Shown one piece after another: positions 11,524-23,900 of a DNA stretch of 64,000 nt. The notes beneath the pieces were generated by a model. The model was not told the origin of the DNA. It did not search any database and saw only the letters and a program-made list of their open reading frames with translations. The first letter of the stretch is position 1. The number at the start of each line of letters is the position of its first letter. The stretch covers positions 1 through 64,000 of the forward strand of contig JADWOT020001916.1 of the NCBI GenBank assembly GCA_036345935.2, given 5' to 3'. Source of the stretch: Taenia hydatigena (lineage: Eukaryota > Platyhelminthes > Cestoda > Cyclophyllidea > Taeniidae). The position numbers and the translations under genes are program-made.

Positions 11524-12009
11524 GTAAGTTCGCCAACTTGCCTGATCTTTGTGTAAGTCAACACGATTGCTAAGTCATGAGAATTGGATTACTATCTGCA
11601 CTCATCACTTCTGAAAAAGCGATGCGGGCGGTTAGTTTGCAAGGTTTGGGGCAAATTTGTGCTTAGTTGCGAGTAAAATGACCTAGTTGATATCGGCGCT
11701 TGACCACACTGCAGCTAGCATTTTGGCATGCATTTGAGAGGCTAATAATGTTGGTAAATTCATGGAGAGGAGACAACAATTGAGTAGACACTGATTTTAC
11801 AAGACCATATTCTGTGGTCCATTCTGTAGCGGCAATCGGGAATCTTAGATTCGATTACCACTATAAGTGGGCATGAGAGGTGGATATTTTTGAGACGAAA
11901 TTGTACCGATGATCGAAACCTGTACCTCAACTTTCAACTGGATACGCACATATTTTGCAGGCAGACTAAGTTTAGTGAGGCTTAACCAGAAGGTGTTGGC
12001 ATCTGCTAC
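11524..12009. other. Non-coding interval
   Basis: Begins with the donor-like gtaagt after the F-box frame, so the first part may be intron. No following exon was recognised. Confidence 0.4.
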
Positions 12010-12316
12010 CTATGAATTTATAGGTATTTAGAGAAGACAAGTCGTCGGAGCGTCCATTAGTAGGCGGTTTCAAGTGTTTTAATAAACGCGTTAAACATTC
12101 CTCATTTTGCGTGTACACGGCCAGAGAATTGGCATATTGCTGAGCACCAGCTAAATCAAAGGACTCAGAATCCAGTCGCAGTAAACCTTCTTCTTCAGCA
12201 CTACATATCCAACATGGCATGGCGATGCAGTTGAAAGGGAGCGACATGGTGGTGCTGTTTACCCAGAGAATGACCAACCGTATCTCATTAAGAACGGACT
12301 TATCTATTGTAAGATC
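12010..12316 (-). CDS. Possible coding exon of an unidentified gene
   Basis: On the minus strand a pyrimidine-rich stretch ending in cccatcacag precedes an open frame of 102 codons plus one base. The frame starts DLTIDKSVLNEIR and includes the stretch EEEGLLRLDSESFDLAG. It ends at a weak donor (catag then gtagca, at 12,010/12,009). The frame stays open to a stop at 11,972 if unspliced. Composition is protein-like (balanced acidic, Leu-rich, predicted helical) but I recognise no family. No partner exon was found on either side. It could equally be a chance frame. Confidence 0.3.
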
Positions 12317-12898
12317 CTGTGATGGGTGGAATATGAGAAAGGAGGGGCTTATCCGAGAATAAAGATGATGGTTGACAAAAAGGTGCATTCAATTTTTTCC
12401 AAAGCGATAGCAATACCACGTTTAACAAGTAGGATGCAACCAAATTAATGAAGGAATCGTCGAACCATGCTTCATTAAGCTTAAAATGGCCGCGCTTTAT
12501 ATAAAATTAGACTGAGACAGCTCGAGACGAGTTTAAAAGCGACAATAAATGAACTTCGTGATAGGCAGATTTTGTGATGGCGGCATGCTTGTGACCGTAA
12601 AAGGAGTGAGAAGACAAATGTGTTGAGTGATAGCATTCAGGATGACAGTTGAAAGAGGATACCTTGTGATGAAAAAAGAGGATTTGGCGACTATGGACGC
12701 CAACTAGGATACTTTACCAACAAAAGTATGCGCTCGAGGTCAACGCAAAGCGAGAGCACTGAAGAACTCCTTGTTCACATCTGTTGTTGTCAGAAACCAC
12801 TTGTCCAACCTATCGGCATGGAAACGAATATGGCGCTACTAAGGTACTCGTTACCGCTTCAATAGGAGTTATTACAGGTGCTTGCCCTGAAATGAGGT
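12317..12898. other. Non-coding interval, nothing recognised
   Basis: No exon, RNA gene or repeat family recognised. Confidence 0.4.
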
Positions 12899-13162
12899 TG
12901 ACAACTTTACCGGTTGCATTTTCATGGCATGCCCACCTTGTGTACGCAACTTGTAAAAGTGGAAAATCAGGTTTGCTCAATTTATGTGAAGATCTTTTAT
13001 TTCCTCGTTACAGCTGTGCCGCTCATTGTTATTTGTTTTAATTTATGCGGACATGGGTCCACACTCAGCAATCAAGAAGTTGGAAAAGCAGTGGCAGAAA
13101 GAAGATACAGATGCAAGCAGGAGTGATAGTGGGGCTGACTGACAGCCATACAATCGGAGAAT
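12899..13162 (+). repeat. 264-bp direct repeat, copy A
   Basis: Matches 15,430-15,694 in the same orientation with roughly a dozen differences. It starts at tgacaactttaccggttgc and ends at ccatacaatcggagaat. Spacing of about 2.5 kb and length are compatible with LTRs of a small non-autonomous element such as a TRIM. No primer-binding site, polypurine tract or target-site duplication was convincing. Short frames inside (12,784-13,126) are not preserved between copies. Confidence 0.85.
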
Positions 13163-13781
13163 CAAAACGTGTCTGATGCCACCTTTTGGGTCCCTACCAT
13201 AGCCTTCCACTGACTGTAATCGTGCATAATTGTGCCATGCAACGCCTGCGAAGCATCAACTTTTGTGGAGACAATGCACATTTGAGCAACCACATAAAAT
13301 AAGGGAAAACGGGTAACCATGCCTAGGCATGGTCGGGAAGATGACCATTCTCTCACCAACTATCAGGAACACCAGCCTTGTCTTTGTAATATTATTCATA
13401 TTAACGCAGCTCCTTACAATACGTGTTAAGGAAAGCACGCAACGGCTTATCCTTTAAAATAATAGAAGCTGCCAAAGGCGAATCAATAGGCAAGAGGTCA
13501 TGCAATAGCACTTTTATGGTCTAAACCTGCAAAAGCTAGCGCCAGAAATGTTGGCAACTCCCCTTGAGATAAAATACCTTTACTCATTCCTTCATTTCGA
13601 CTTCCATTGCAGGTTCACTCCCTTCTCATCTCTCATTTCATCTATTACTAGAGACTTCATTCACCAATCACTTTACTACTCATTACCCTTACTGCTGAGT
13701 TGTTTCTCTTTGCGTACAAAAATCTCCTAACTACAGTATAGCTCAATCCATTTACCTTTAGGTAGGCCAAAAACTGCCAGC

Positions 13782-13797
13782 GTCACACATGTGTGAC
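13782..13797. other. Perfect 16-bp palindrome
   Basis: gtcacacatgtgtgac equals its own reverse complement. It could be a protein-binding dyad or chance. It lies in non-coding DNA without a nearby promoter that I can identify. Confidence 0.7.
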
Positions 13798-14869
13798 ACC
13801 CCGGTTTCTTCCTTTTAGAACGCACATTGCGCATTTGTGGAATACTTAATTCTACGCATCCTTACCACTGTTGGGTAAACCGATTCAAGATACGTAGGCA
13901 AATTTTTCAGTGGAGGCAGTATCATTCATTGCGTGGCTGGTGGTTGGCCTGACTTTTTGTTCGAGTCCTGTGCCCCGCCTCTTCCTCTTCATTAATGCCT
14001 AACTTTGACGTGACAAATAAAAAAAAATTTATTCACATGGCAGGAGGCACATGTGATTGCAAAATGATTCACACCTTACTTCTCGGCTACTTAGTAGGAG
14101 AAACAGGATTCATTTAAATTCATTTTTACCCCAAATGCAAGATGCAATTGTGCCCCCAATTGTTGCACAATTTCATTTTCCCATTTGTCAGTAAAAGCAA
14201 AAGCGTAGGAGAAGATGATGGAGTGTAAGTCAGTAGTAATTGACCAGAGTAATGAATAATGATGTCGTTCTTTAAGTGTGTGGAAGGTGATGATAGGCCT
14301 CGCATTTGGCAAACAAACGATTGTCTAATTTGGCAAACAGTGGCAAGTAGTGATCTTTGAACCATGCAGACCACTTTGTTCACCCCTTCCTCTCACCTCT
14401 TGCTACCATCCAGTCGGCAAACGACAGAGCTTCTGTGATTTCTTAGCGTCTCATTCGCGGTATTTCCCATCCCAACTTCAAGGTGGCTGTGTTTCATTCA
14501 TGACAGAAATCCACATCCAATGGGCGCAGCGACAGTCACATCCCGACTTAACCAACTCCTCCTCACCTTGGCATAACACAAAGTAAAAAATACTCATCCA
14601 TCTACTCCTGCTCCTTGATCCTTTCATCTGTGCATCATCCCATCAATGCCCAATCATCAAGTGTAGTTCTCACACCAAATGCACAACTTTGTTCATATTC
14701 ATTCAGGAGGTCGACCCTTCCCTTTCATCTTCCCTTTGCGCAGGTCTGGCAAAATCAAAGTCCAGTGCATTTTACACGCAGGGTGGTAACCACTGATACG
14801 CTTCAAGAGTGGCATGGTCTTTCTAAACTTCTGTCGCTTTGGTTCCCGTCCACAGAAGCAAAAGCAACG

Positions 14870-15046
14870 GCTTCGTCTCTCTCTCTCTCCCCCTCTCTAG
14901 CTCCCATTGCGTTTCATGCGCATGTGCTAATTGGATTCATCCCCACTCCTACTCACCCATCGACGCCATATCGCCTCTAGCCCTCCTCATCCTCCTCTCT
15001 CTCCCACCCCTTCTCTACTCCTCTACTCCTCCTCCTCCTCCTTCCA
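14870..15046. repeat. CT/CCT-rich pyrimidine tracts
   Basis: Two simple-sequence stretches: (ct)n with ccccc interruptions at 14,870-14,905 and cct/ctc triplets at 14,981-15,046. They create long chance frames on both strands (for example 14,615-15,093) with Ser/Pro/Leu-rich low-complexity translations that should not be called genes. Confidence 0.8.
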
Positions 15047-15429
15047 GTGTCAATGCTGCGCACACGCCAACAATAAAAGCGGTCCCTGTTTAAGAAGGGG
15101 ACACGGGTTTCTTGCCGATGTGCGAGTGTAGGTAGTGGAGTGTTTAATGAGGATGAAGCGCTGGTATTCTTGGCCAGGGTTTGCGCCATTTGGGTGATCT
15201 AGGTTGGTTGCGAAGTCTTATGCTTGCGCGACCGACAACGCGTGCAGGGGCTGCGAGCGCTGCCATCACTGTTGGTTAGCGGCCTCAGGTGAGGCAATTG
15301 CACTGCGTCAACTTGCATTAACCAAGTCACGAGGAGGAGGAGGACAGGTGAAGCAAATTTATTGCCCCACAACACGTTGGGATACGTGGTGATGGCAACG
15401 CAATGCAATGCATGCAAGCCTGCGTGATG

Positions 15430-15694
15430 TGGCAACCTTACCGGTTGCATTTTCATGGCATGCCCACCTTGTGTACGCAACTTGTAAAAATGGAAAATCG
15501 GATGTTGCTCAATTTATGTGAAGGTCTTTTATTTCCTCGTTACAGCTGCGCCGCTCCTTTTTACTTGTTTTAATTTATGCGGACATGGGTCTACACTCAG
15601 CAATCGAGAAGTTGGAAAAGCAGTGTCAGAAAGAAGATACAGATGCAAGCAGGAGTGATAGTGGGGCTGACTGACAGCCATACAATCGGAGAAT
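15430..15694 (+). repeat. 265-bp direct repeat, copy B
   Basis: Second copy of the 12,899-13,162 block. The minus-strand frame at 15,597-16,016 runs partly through this repeat and is therefore unlikely to be a conserved protein. Confidence 0.85.
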
Positions 15695-18679
15695 TAAGAA
15701 GTAGGATTAGGAAAGAGGGCGAAAGAGGAGGAAGGAAGCGGTAAAGAAAGGCGTTGACGCTCACATAACTAGCGCCAACTACTCTCGACTGTTTCCATTC
15801 AGCGATCTGGGCAGCAGCGTTGGTTATATGCCAGAGAGCTAGGCAGGATGACCTACTTTTCGTGACAGTCTGCAACACTTCTCGCTGTTCAAATATAGAG
15901 GGATGTAGCATGGAGAAGTGTGAATTGAAGTAGTGAGGTTTGGAGCTACTCAGGTTATATTGGCTTAGCTCAGCGTAAGCACTGTCTCTTTGCCCTTGCC
16001 TCCCTTCATTCTCCATCGAGCCGTAGTGAGCATGAGAGAAATGTTCTATTTCCTCTTACACGTTGATTTGACCTCCCTCACGACTACTCAGGCTGCGACG
16101 CGATCACAAGCGCATCTGAATATTATTGGGACGTCATTGCTTGGGACTGTTTTGCATCCCACCAAGACGATACATTTTGCTTTACATGTTCCCCAATTAA
16201 AACCACATTGGCTGATCTCAATCCACTCACGTGCTAAGCATACTGCCTTCCCCATTAACCACACTATTCACCATCAATCACAACTAACTGGTTGATAAAC
16301 AAGTTTCCATCTCCAAACGCTCTTTACACGTCTTAGTACTAGAAGTGAATGGACGCGCTGCACCAGTTTGGATTATTTGAATATGGCTGCGCTCAACTCA
16401 TTTTATTTGGTATTTTGGCTGTCAACAGTTTACATGCACGCATGTGGAAGTTGGTTAGGTAATTTGTTGGTGCAGATGCACACGTAGTGCTGCAAATTTG
16501 CTTGGGTTTATAGTGGTTGCTATGGCATAGCAGTGTGTGGTTTATTCTTCCGTAGGATGCAAATCCTCTTCCACTAACACAAAAAGCACCGAGTTTGGCG
16601 TAGACTCAAGGGAACCGGAAACTGATTGCAATGACTACCACATGCAGTGGAATGTGGCCAAATCAGCAAAACTGAGGAGGTTCAACAAAGCAATAATCTC
16701 ATTTGGCAATTATATTCGTTTGAAGTTGTAAGCGTTTTATGCATTGATGCAACAGGGAATCCTACCTGCTTATCATTACAACCATGACGACAACGACAAA
16801 CGAGTGATGGTATGGAGATATTGTGTCCTAAGGGAAGAATTCAGCGTAGCACTTAATAGTGAAGCGTTGAAGAATATTAAGGTGAGGAGGTAAAGGTGTC
16901 GGATGGTGGGGAGTGCAAGGTCCACGAGATCAGGCAATGTGCACAAAAAGCCCATCCCCCGTGCCGACGTTCGCACGTGGCCTCACAAATGAGCGTCAAC
17001 TTCTATCGCTGTCAGCAATATAATTCTGTGCGTGTGTGTGCACAGCAATTGCCATTGGCTTGCTGATTGCAGCAGTCTTTGACGGCTAAGTGGAAGCGCG
17101 CTTGTGAATGCAAAAGACAAAATTGGCCTACACATTGGACTATTTTGCACATATTACGCACTCACGTTATTCATGGTAGAGCATAGCATTATGGGCGCGT
17201 TACCAAATTATGGGACCGCAATCACTGTAGCACGCAGTGGTCTTACTAGCAACCGTTTGGGATGATTGACCGATTGACGTGAAACTCTGTCTAGAGATTC
17301 TACTTAAGCAATTTTATCGCATATCATGGCGACTAGGATAAACGCATATTGGTACCCACATTCGCAGATCTCCTAATCATCCGTACATGCGCCTGTCGTC
17401 GTTTTAGCTATTTAGTCCATGGTAGGATCTAATCCCAAAAATTTGAGCAATTAAATGGTCATAACGCCTTTCTGCCAACTTCAATGATCAGTTAGTGTTC
17501 TATTCCTCCACCTCTTAATTCATCTGCTTAACGCCGGCATAATTTGGCCTAAATAACATGCGATTCCGAATGACATAGTCGGATGTAGCACTCGAATCGC
17601 GGATGGTCAGTTAAAGTGGCTTACTTGTATCGCTACTACTGTGATGGCGACGAAGCTGAATTTTGTGTTCATATCAGGCTTTAACTCTTTTCGTGATCTC
17701 TTTGCTCTTCGAAAGCTATAAGATGCGAATAATGCAGCGAACGCTTCAAGTGGCATCGCCAACGATAAATTTATCCACTGAGTGTCAGGCGAGTTTTATG
17801 TGTTGGAAGGCATTGAGCTGATAGCGACATGGTTGAGTTGATTTATCTGTGACTTTTGTTTCCTTGTAGTGATCTACAGATCACTGTAATTTTCTTGGCT
17901 TTGCTCGACTTCAGAAAAGCAAATGCAGACATGGCAAAGGGGCTCGTCCTCACAAATCTGCCAATCATAGCTTCATTCGGAAGCTCTATGTTGGTAAAAC
18001 AGCGGTGGAGGTAGGTTTGGTGCTATCCATCTTTCTTACTTGCCCATCATGCACATTACTCATGCAACATTGCCCTGTTTTGCTTGCAGAACAGTGCCGT
18101 GTTGGCAACGCAGTCTCCATGTCACGTGATCACGTCTGAATCGAAGACGTTTGGAGCACTATTTAATAGCCACTACTCAGATAACGAATTAACTTTTAAA
18201 CTCCGCTAGCAACACTTCTTACTGTAGGAGAATCTGGGACGATGCACAGGAGAGGAAGTGCTTCGTAGTGGAAACGCATGCATGTGCAGCGCCTGCCAGA
18301 AGCCACAGTCGGCCACCAGGCTCACTCGCATCCATCGAGCACCTCCCATTCTCATTGGCCAAGTGAGCAGGCTAGTAAATTCACCGCTTAATGCAGCATC
18401 AATGCCTAGGACTTATAATGCCACAAGTCATACACAGTATTGCTGTCGAATCAGTTCAAATGAATGTAAGTGTAGAATACATGAATCTGTGCCGGTTGTA
18501 TGGCTATTTGAAGAGGTTTTGTTGCTCCCGTCCTGGCATCCATCTTTACAATTGTCATTCTGCTAGGTTCAGTTGAAAGAATCGGAAGTTAACCACCCTA
18601 TAGACTTACCTGCCGTTTTCAACACCAGTCCACACATGGCTGACTGAAGTTCGTCACCTGTATAACGTGACCCATAGGC
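15695..18679. other. Non-coding stretch, no gene recognised
   Basis: Short frames only. A short GT-rich stretch lies near 17,030. No RNA gene or transposon domain was seen. Confidence 0.45.
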
Positions 18680-18765
18680 CACCATCAACCACCGAGTTGA
18701 GAACTCATAGTGCGAACACCAAGTGGCCCTCATCAGACGTCTTACAATCAATGGTTCTGTCGCAA
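18680..18765 (+). repeat. 86-bp dispersed repeat, copy A
   Basis: Aligns with 20,147-20,232 in the same orientation (accgagttgagaactcatag against accgaattgagaattcatag, then aagtgg, atcagac, cttacaat and aatggttctgtc). Identity is about 85 percent by eye. Purpose unknown. Confidence 0.7.
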
Positions 18766-20146
18766 CGATGAAGTCGTAAGCCCGTTACTTTTTCTATGCA
18801 TTACGTGTTTGAGAGCAGGAATTCGACCTTTGACTCATTTGCTTTTTTAATGCAAATAGACGACAAAAATGAAGCAAGGCCACGTACTATGAGAAAAGCT
18901 CACATTTTGTTTCACAAACGAATAAGTGGTCCTAATCGATTCCCATGCTGTGAGGATAAAAGCATTTTGACCATCCCAACCCCCATTTCTTGTAGGTCGT
19001 AAAAGACCATGCGATGATCCGAGCACTTGCGCGGAAAAGGCAAGAATGCAGCCTTGCATCTGGATGAAGTGAAGTGACATAAGTGAATTCAACCAGGCGT
19101 TTCAAGAATTAATCGCTTGTGATTTGAAGTAGGCGTAAATATATGGCCTGAAGTATTTCAGTTTCCCATGCTGGAGTGTCTTTGAGGCAGTGGCAGCTAT
19201 AGCGATTGCGTAGACTTTTGGCCGTGTATTCTTGGCTTGGATGAATGCTGAAATTTCAGTTTCTCACTAACTATCCTCAAGGGTAGGCGACCAGCATGTC
19301 ACGGAAGATTTTCTTATGGAAATTAGGCTTCATTTTTGAATACTGCGTTCAAATTTTTCTTGATTTTTATAATGCAATTAAATTCGGTGGCTTTTCTTCT
19401 CGGATGGAAAGGAGGGATTTATAGTGACTTGGATGGCTTTACAACCTCATTTTAGTAACCTCTTCAACCAGACAGGTTACTTTTTCCAGCAGGTGCGATA
19501 GGATTCGTCCATGTAGCAATAGGATGGATCTGCATCCTCCAGGATCGATCCGCATTGTAAAGAATTGCCTTTGCTCTGAGCCACTTTGGGTAAAACACTT
19601 AGTTCAACGCTCAGATGCTTATATTTGCATTCCCGTCCTTTGTTTTCTTATTTTGATTCGACTGATTAAATATAAGATTCCCTTATTTGCGGTCTATGAA
19701 CGAGTACAGTGTTCTTGGCCACGCTAGCTAAAAACAGACTCCTTTTGCATAACAAATGTAAACATGGCATGACTAACCCCTTCCATGGGGGAGATTCAGC
19801 ACAGACTAGTAGACCGGTTGCGTCGCCTGAAGCACACCACAAGGTCCATCTTCCATAAAGCAAGACGCGTTTCGGTTGATGAAGGCTGTTGCACCATAGA
19901 ACTACCTCGTTCAGAAAGCAGAGTTCTTTCCCAGGCAAAGTACACCAACTGCCGCATACGAAGATGGACTTACGCACCAATGAAATGAATGTCTGCCATC
20001 AATAAGGTAAGCGTCGAAAACGGTGGCGAAGGATACGAAGGCTAATGCGAAATGTGTGTGCAAGAGCGCACCTGTTCGGTGAGAGAGACTCAGCCAACGA
20101 TGTCATCTGTCTGTGTGCTGAGAGAGCCGTGCCCTCCTGATCCTCC
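18766..20146. other. Non-coding stretch between the 86-bp repeats
   Basis: No gene recognised. A plus-strand frame at 19,785-19,988 has a stretch (IFHKARRVSVDEG) faintly like the N-terminal part of gypsy reverse transcriptase, but what follows does not fit, so it is not called. Confidence 0.35.
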
Positions 20147-20232
20147 ACCAGCATCCACCGAATTGAGAATTCATAGTGCGGACACTAAGTGGCTTTTATC
20201 AGACATCTTACAATTAATGGTTCTGTCACAGA
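20147..20232 (+). repeat. 86-bp dispersed repeat, copy B
   Basis: Second copy of 18,680-18,765. It ends about 60 bases before homology to the NK-type relic begins. Confidence 0.7.
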
Positions 20233-20289
20233 AATATAATAATAAGCACGCTGCTTCCCCTATTATTTTTTTTAATTTGGGAGAATTTT

Positions 20290-20930
20290 TGCCGGAAATT
20301 GTTGGCACGTGCTTGGCGGTGGGAGCGTTTGCTTCAACTGTGGTTGTATCAGCTGCTGACTTAGCTCAGATGAAGGTATCAAATGGGAGTGGGTTTGACG
20401 TTGGGAAGTTCGGCATCATAGCGGTAGCTCAAGGTTGGCCTGAGCTTTCACCTTGCTTTGAAGACAAAGACAAGTCGATGCAGGATGTCTGTTGTAGTAC
20501 AGGCTTCGGAGAACTGGTCGATGTTAAAATGTGTGTGGAATGTGCAGGCATTGCCCCTAAGGTATCCTATTCACTTGAAGCAGTCTCATCAATCTTCAGC
20601 CGTTCTAGTGGCGAAGAATTCGGTCGGGTTCGTTTGTTTTTGTGGTTGTTCTGTAGCGAATGCATAAGAGGGAAGTGGATTTTGAAAGTACTGGAGATTT
20701 AGCCAGAGCAGAGACCGTCTCTTCCACCTTTTGTGAGGTAGAAGGTGTTGCTTGTTCCACTTGCTGCTGCACGATTGGTAACAAAGCTGATACGGCTCAT
20801 TGTTAAGCATGCGATTTTGTCCCTCCCCTGCGTACAAATAGGCAATCCGCGCTGGTGCTTCTGTACAAACAAAACGAGTGAAATAAGAACATGTGCATCT
20901 GCATGTAAGTAGATGTCATCAACACACTAA
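20290..20930 (-). pseudogene. 5' fragment of NK-2-like homeobox gene, without homeodomain
   Basis: Aligns over its length with about 215-830 of this window. On the minus strand the conserved frame reads SEACTTTDILHRLVFV, DAELPNVKPTPI and, after a two-base shift, SSELSQQLIQPQ. The same stretches occur in the copy at the window start (SEACTTTDILHRLVFV, DAELPDVKPTPID, SSELSQKLLQPQ). A TGA replaces a Trp codon and the shift breaks the frame, so this copy is dead. The 5' block SPLERLKIDETASSE ends at the same TAG as in the other copy, suggesting the defect or a non-coding boundary pre-dates the duplication. Homology stops near 20,290, before the homeodomain would be reached. The 216-codon plus-strand frame at 20,052-20,702 lies antisense to this fragment and is not evidence of a gene. 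Confidence 0.65.
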
Positions 20931-23900
20931 ATTTGTCAAGTGCTTATTCATTACTACGACTTCGCCATTGCATCCCTAGAGCGATCAATTTAAGCCGGTT
21001 CCAGAGTCCTTTAATTACACCCTTTCGTAAACTCGGTTGGTAAGGAAGCATAACAACGGAATGACAATTTGCCACAAAATTTTGGGCCTCTACAAGATCC
21101 AAAAGAAATATTGTAGGAGGAGGGACATGGTTTGATCCAAACAACTTGGTGTCATTTGATAAATAATGCAATGATCATGGCTCCACGATAGAACTTCTTA
21201 TTTGGCAGAACTTCGTTGTCTCTCTACACGTGCGTCTCTTGTTTTGTCGGTGGAGCAGAGGCTGGATTTGGTGTTCATGCTGTCTTCAGTCCCGCAACGC
21301 CATGGGCGATGGAAATGAAGTGACTTTCCATTGCAATTTCCTATTCCTTGTAATAGCCTAGCACCGGTATTTTCTTCCTCATCACCTCTTTTGCTCATGC
21401 TACTTCTGCTCTCGTTGTGGAATTTCACATATATATTGCCTAGTAGGAAGGCTGGCCTAGAGCGGGCGACGCTAGACTCGATGCTGTTAACCGTACCCCA
21501 ATCCATCATTCGCAGCAACGGCATCGACATAGTCGTCCACATCCACGTCATTGGCATCAGTGAAAGCGACTGACATGGGTTCGAACTCGAGGATTTTAAG
21601 CACTCTTCTACTTGGGTGGATCGAAAGGCACTGTTGCAAAAGGGAACCTGCCTTCCGTGTGTGAGTGCCCAAAAAGTCATGTTGTGGTCAGCTAATGAGC
21701 CTTGCACAGATGCATCGTTAGTGAGTTGAAGGTAAATGAGGCCAAATAATCACCCTATCTTTGGTCCTATCAAGTCTCTTTCAGAGCCGTTGGTCGTCAG
21801 CATGCGCAGAACGTTCAGTGGGACTTCCACGGCCCAAATGACAACCTCATTTTACCATGTTGATTACCTTCTGGTGCCACTTCATCAATGGATGTCAAGC
21901 CAGAGATGGTAAATGTTTTAACAACTGAAATGAGTCCATTATAATTGCAGAATGTAATTGCAGCGCCAAGCCACCAACTTACCTTTATTCCATTCAAAGA
22001 CGACGGGAAACGGCCGCACATCAAAAGTGGTCTTAATTTGCCCATCTCCTTTTGACTTAGGTACAACAGTAATGCGTAAGCGATATGTTCTTATTACATT
22101 GTCTATTAGCGAGAAAATTTTTCTTTCTGGCTTAAATAACCAAAAGGGGAAGGAGTTAGAGTCATGAGGAATCTACAGCGATCTTAAGAAGGAAGAGAAA
22201 AAGGGGTGGATTGCATTAGCAGGAGCATATAACGAAGGCGATGACGATGACAATCTGGACTTTAATTTCAACTACATCGCACATTTTCGAATAGATCATC
22301 GTCTAATGTGAACAATACCATCATCCAATAGCATTGGGTTTCAACTGCCATCACAAATGTTCTTCAAATACTGTGTGATTCAATCCTTCTCGACACTGTT
22401 TCCCACTCAACACTTTATTCCTCGAATCGGACTTAAAGCTCTCGTACTTTCGTTGATAACTTACAAAGTTTTCTGTGTTTAGTCACCCTTTTTAATTCGC
22501 AGACCTTCGGGTAAGGACAAGAGTTAAAGCAAGATATGATAGTGGGCAGAGGTGCCCACAATATCCAAAAATAATTTCTGCAAAGCTTTTTATGGCTAGC
22601 TGCATACCAAATTTATAAGTTTAGCGCAAATTTTTAGTTTCACAATTTTGTGTGAGTTTTGCTTTAAGCCTAAACTTTTAACGGCATTCAGAATCGGACT
22701 CCTGTTTCTGCTACCTCATTGGCTCCTGAGAAGTCGACATCTGCTCTGGGTCTGCAGATCACCACTCCAAAGTCGTAGACGGAGAAGCACTATAAATAGG
22801 CGTAAGTGACCAATCCTAGTCACCGTAATATCTCGAACTTTTGGAGTATCAGTCGATCAGCTAACATGCCACGAAGCTTGTAGGTACATGTGGTGCTCTA
22901 CCTTGCTTCGTCGTACATGCTGGAAATCTGGATGCCTCCAGACGCGAACAAATTGGGTGCTGCAGGCGAACTGCAAATAGAGAGAATGTACTTGTATTCT
23001 GTGCAGCATCATTGCGTGGAGAGGATTGCAGAGCAGTGCGGAGGTGTGCATGGGTGTTGAATGAAAAGGTCCGATGTTGGACAAAGAAAACTAGAAGCCT
23101 TGTTGTCTGAAGACAAGAAAGCAGGAAAATGTGAGTGCAACTACAGCAAGGATACACGCATCAGTGACGTTTGCGATCGGCTTATGTCGTGTTGGCAGAC
23201 CCGCCAGTCGCCTTAGCTGTATATTGACGTTTCATTCTCAGCAAAAGTCAACAGTGGCAGAACCCCAACTCCATTCGCACTCCATCCTTTTATTTACTCC
23301 AGTAGTCACATTTTCCACCGTATCAGGCCTGCTAGCCACGAGCCTTACTACTCCACGCCTCCTGGATATTCTTCTGCGCAAAGGCAGAGTTTGCGACACC
23401 ATGGCATGGTTAAAGAAAACGTGTGCAGTTGCAGACCCCACCTCGACAACCACAGCCCACAGATGACTGGTATGACGGAAATGTTGGATAGTTAAGACAT
23501 CCGAAACCACGGACTTAGTGACTACCACATACAAAGGGCAAAAGCGGTCCATAACTTCATTGCAGAATCGTGTTGTATGTCAAGGACAGTGTGCTTCATA
23601 GCCTGATCACGCCAATGGTCTGCGTGAGAACCTAAATCCCGTTCTCCAGATGTCAATAAAGGAGCACACCAGAGTCGGATTTCGTCACATTGCTGCTATG
23701 AGTTTGGCTGCTGGTTGTTGGCATTGCCTTTGGATGTCACTTAGTAAGATGGTTTGGTTTCTGAAACAGCCAACACTTTCGGCATCCAGTCATCTGTGTC
23801 ACATTTTGGCGTGGCTGGTGACCTTACTTTGAACCCTACCATTGAATGAGCTAGAGGTCGGAGTGAAGGCAAACGAATGAATCGTATGACGATCTAGACC

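Larger units (their letters stand above)
13163..15429. other. Interval between the 264-bp direct repeats, no gene recognised
   Basis: No reverse transcriptase, integrase or other domain is readable. It contains the 16-bp palindrome at 13,782-13,797 and pyrimidine tracts at 14,870-14,905 and 14,981-15,046. If the flanking repeats were LTRs this would be the internal part of a non-coding element. Confidence 0.4.

Noticed and set aside
13930..13985. tRNA-like internal promoter (ttgttcgagtcct)
   Set aside because: The B-box resemblance is partial, spacing to a possible A box is too short and no cloverleaf can be drawn.
14615..15189. Overlapping Ser/Pro-rich frames
   Set aside because: Produced by CT/CCT simple-sequence tracts in several frames at once.
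15597..16016. 139-codon minus-strand frame
   Set aside because: Runs through the 265-bp repeat, has no homolog at the other repeat copy and no recognisable features.
19785..19988. Possible second gypsy reverse-transcriptase fragment (IFHKARRVSVDEG)
   Set aside because: Only a short stretch resembles the family; following residues do not.
20052..20702. 216-codon plus-strand frame as a protein gene
   Set aside because: Antisense to an NK-type pseudogene fragment; its homolog near 0.2-0.6 kb has stops and frame changes; no domain recognised.
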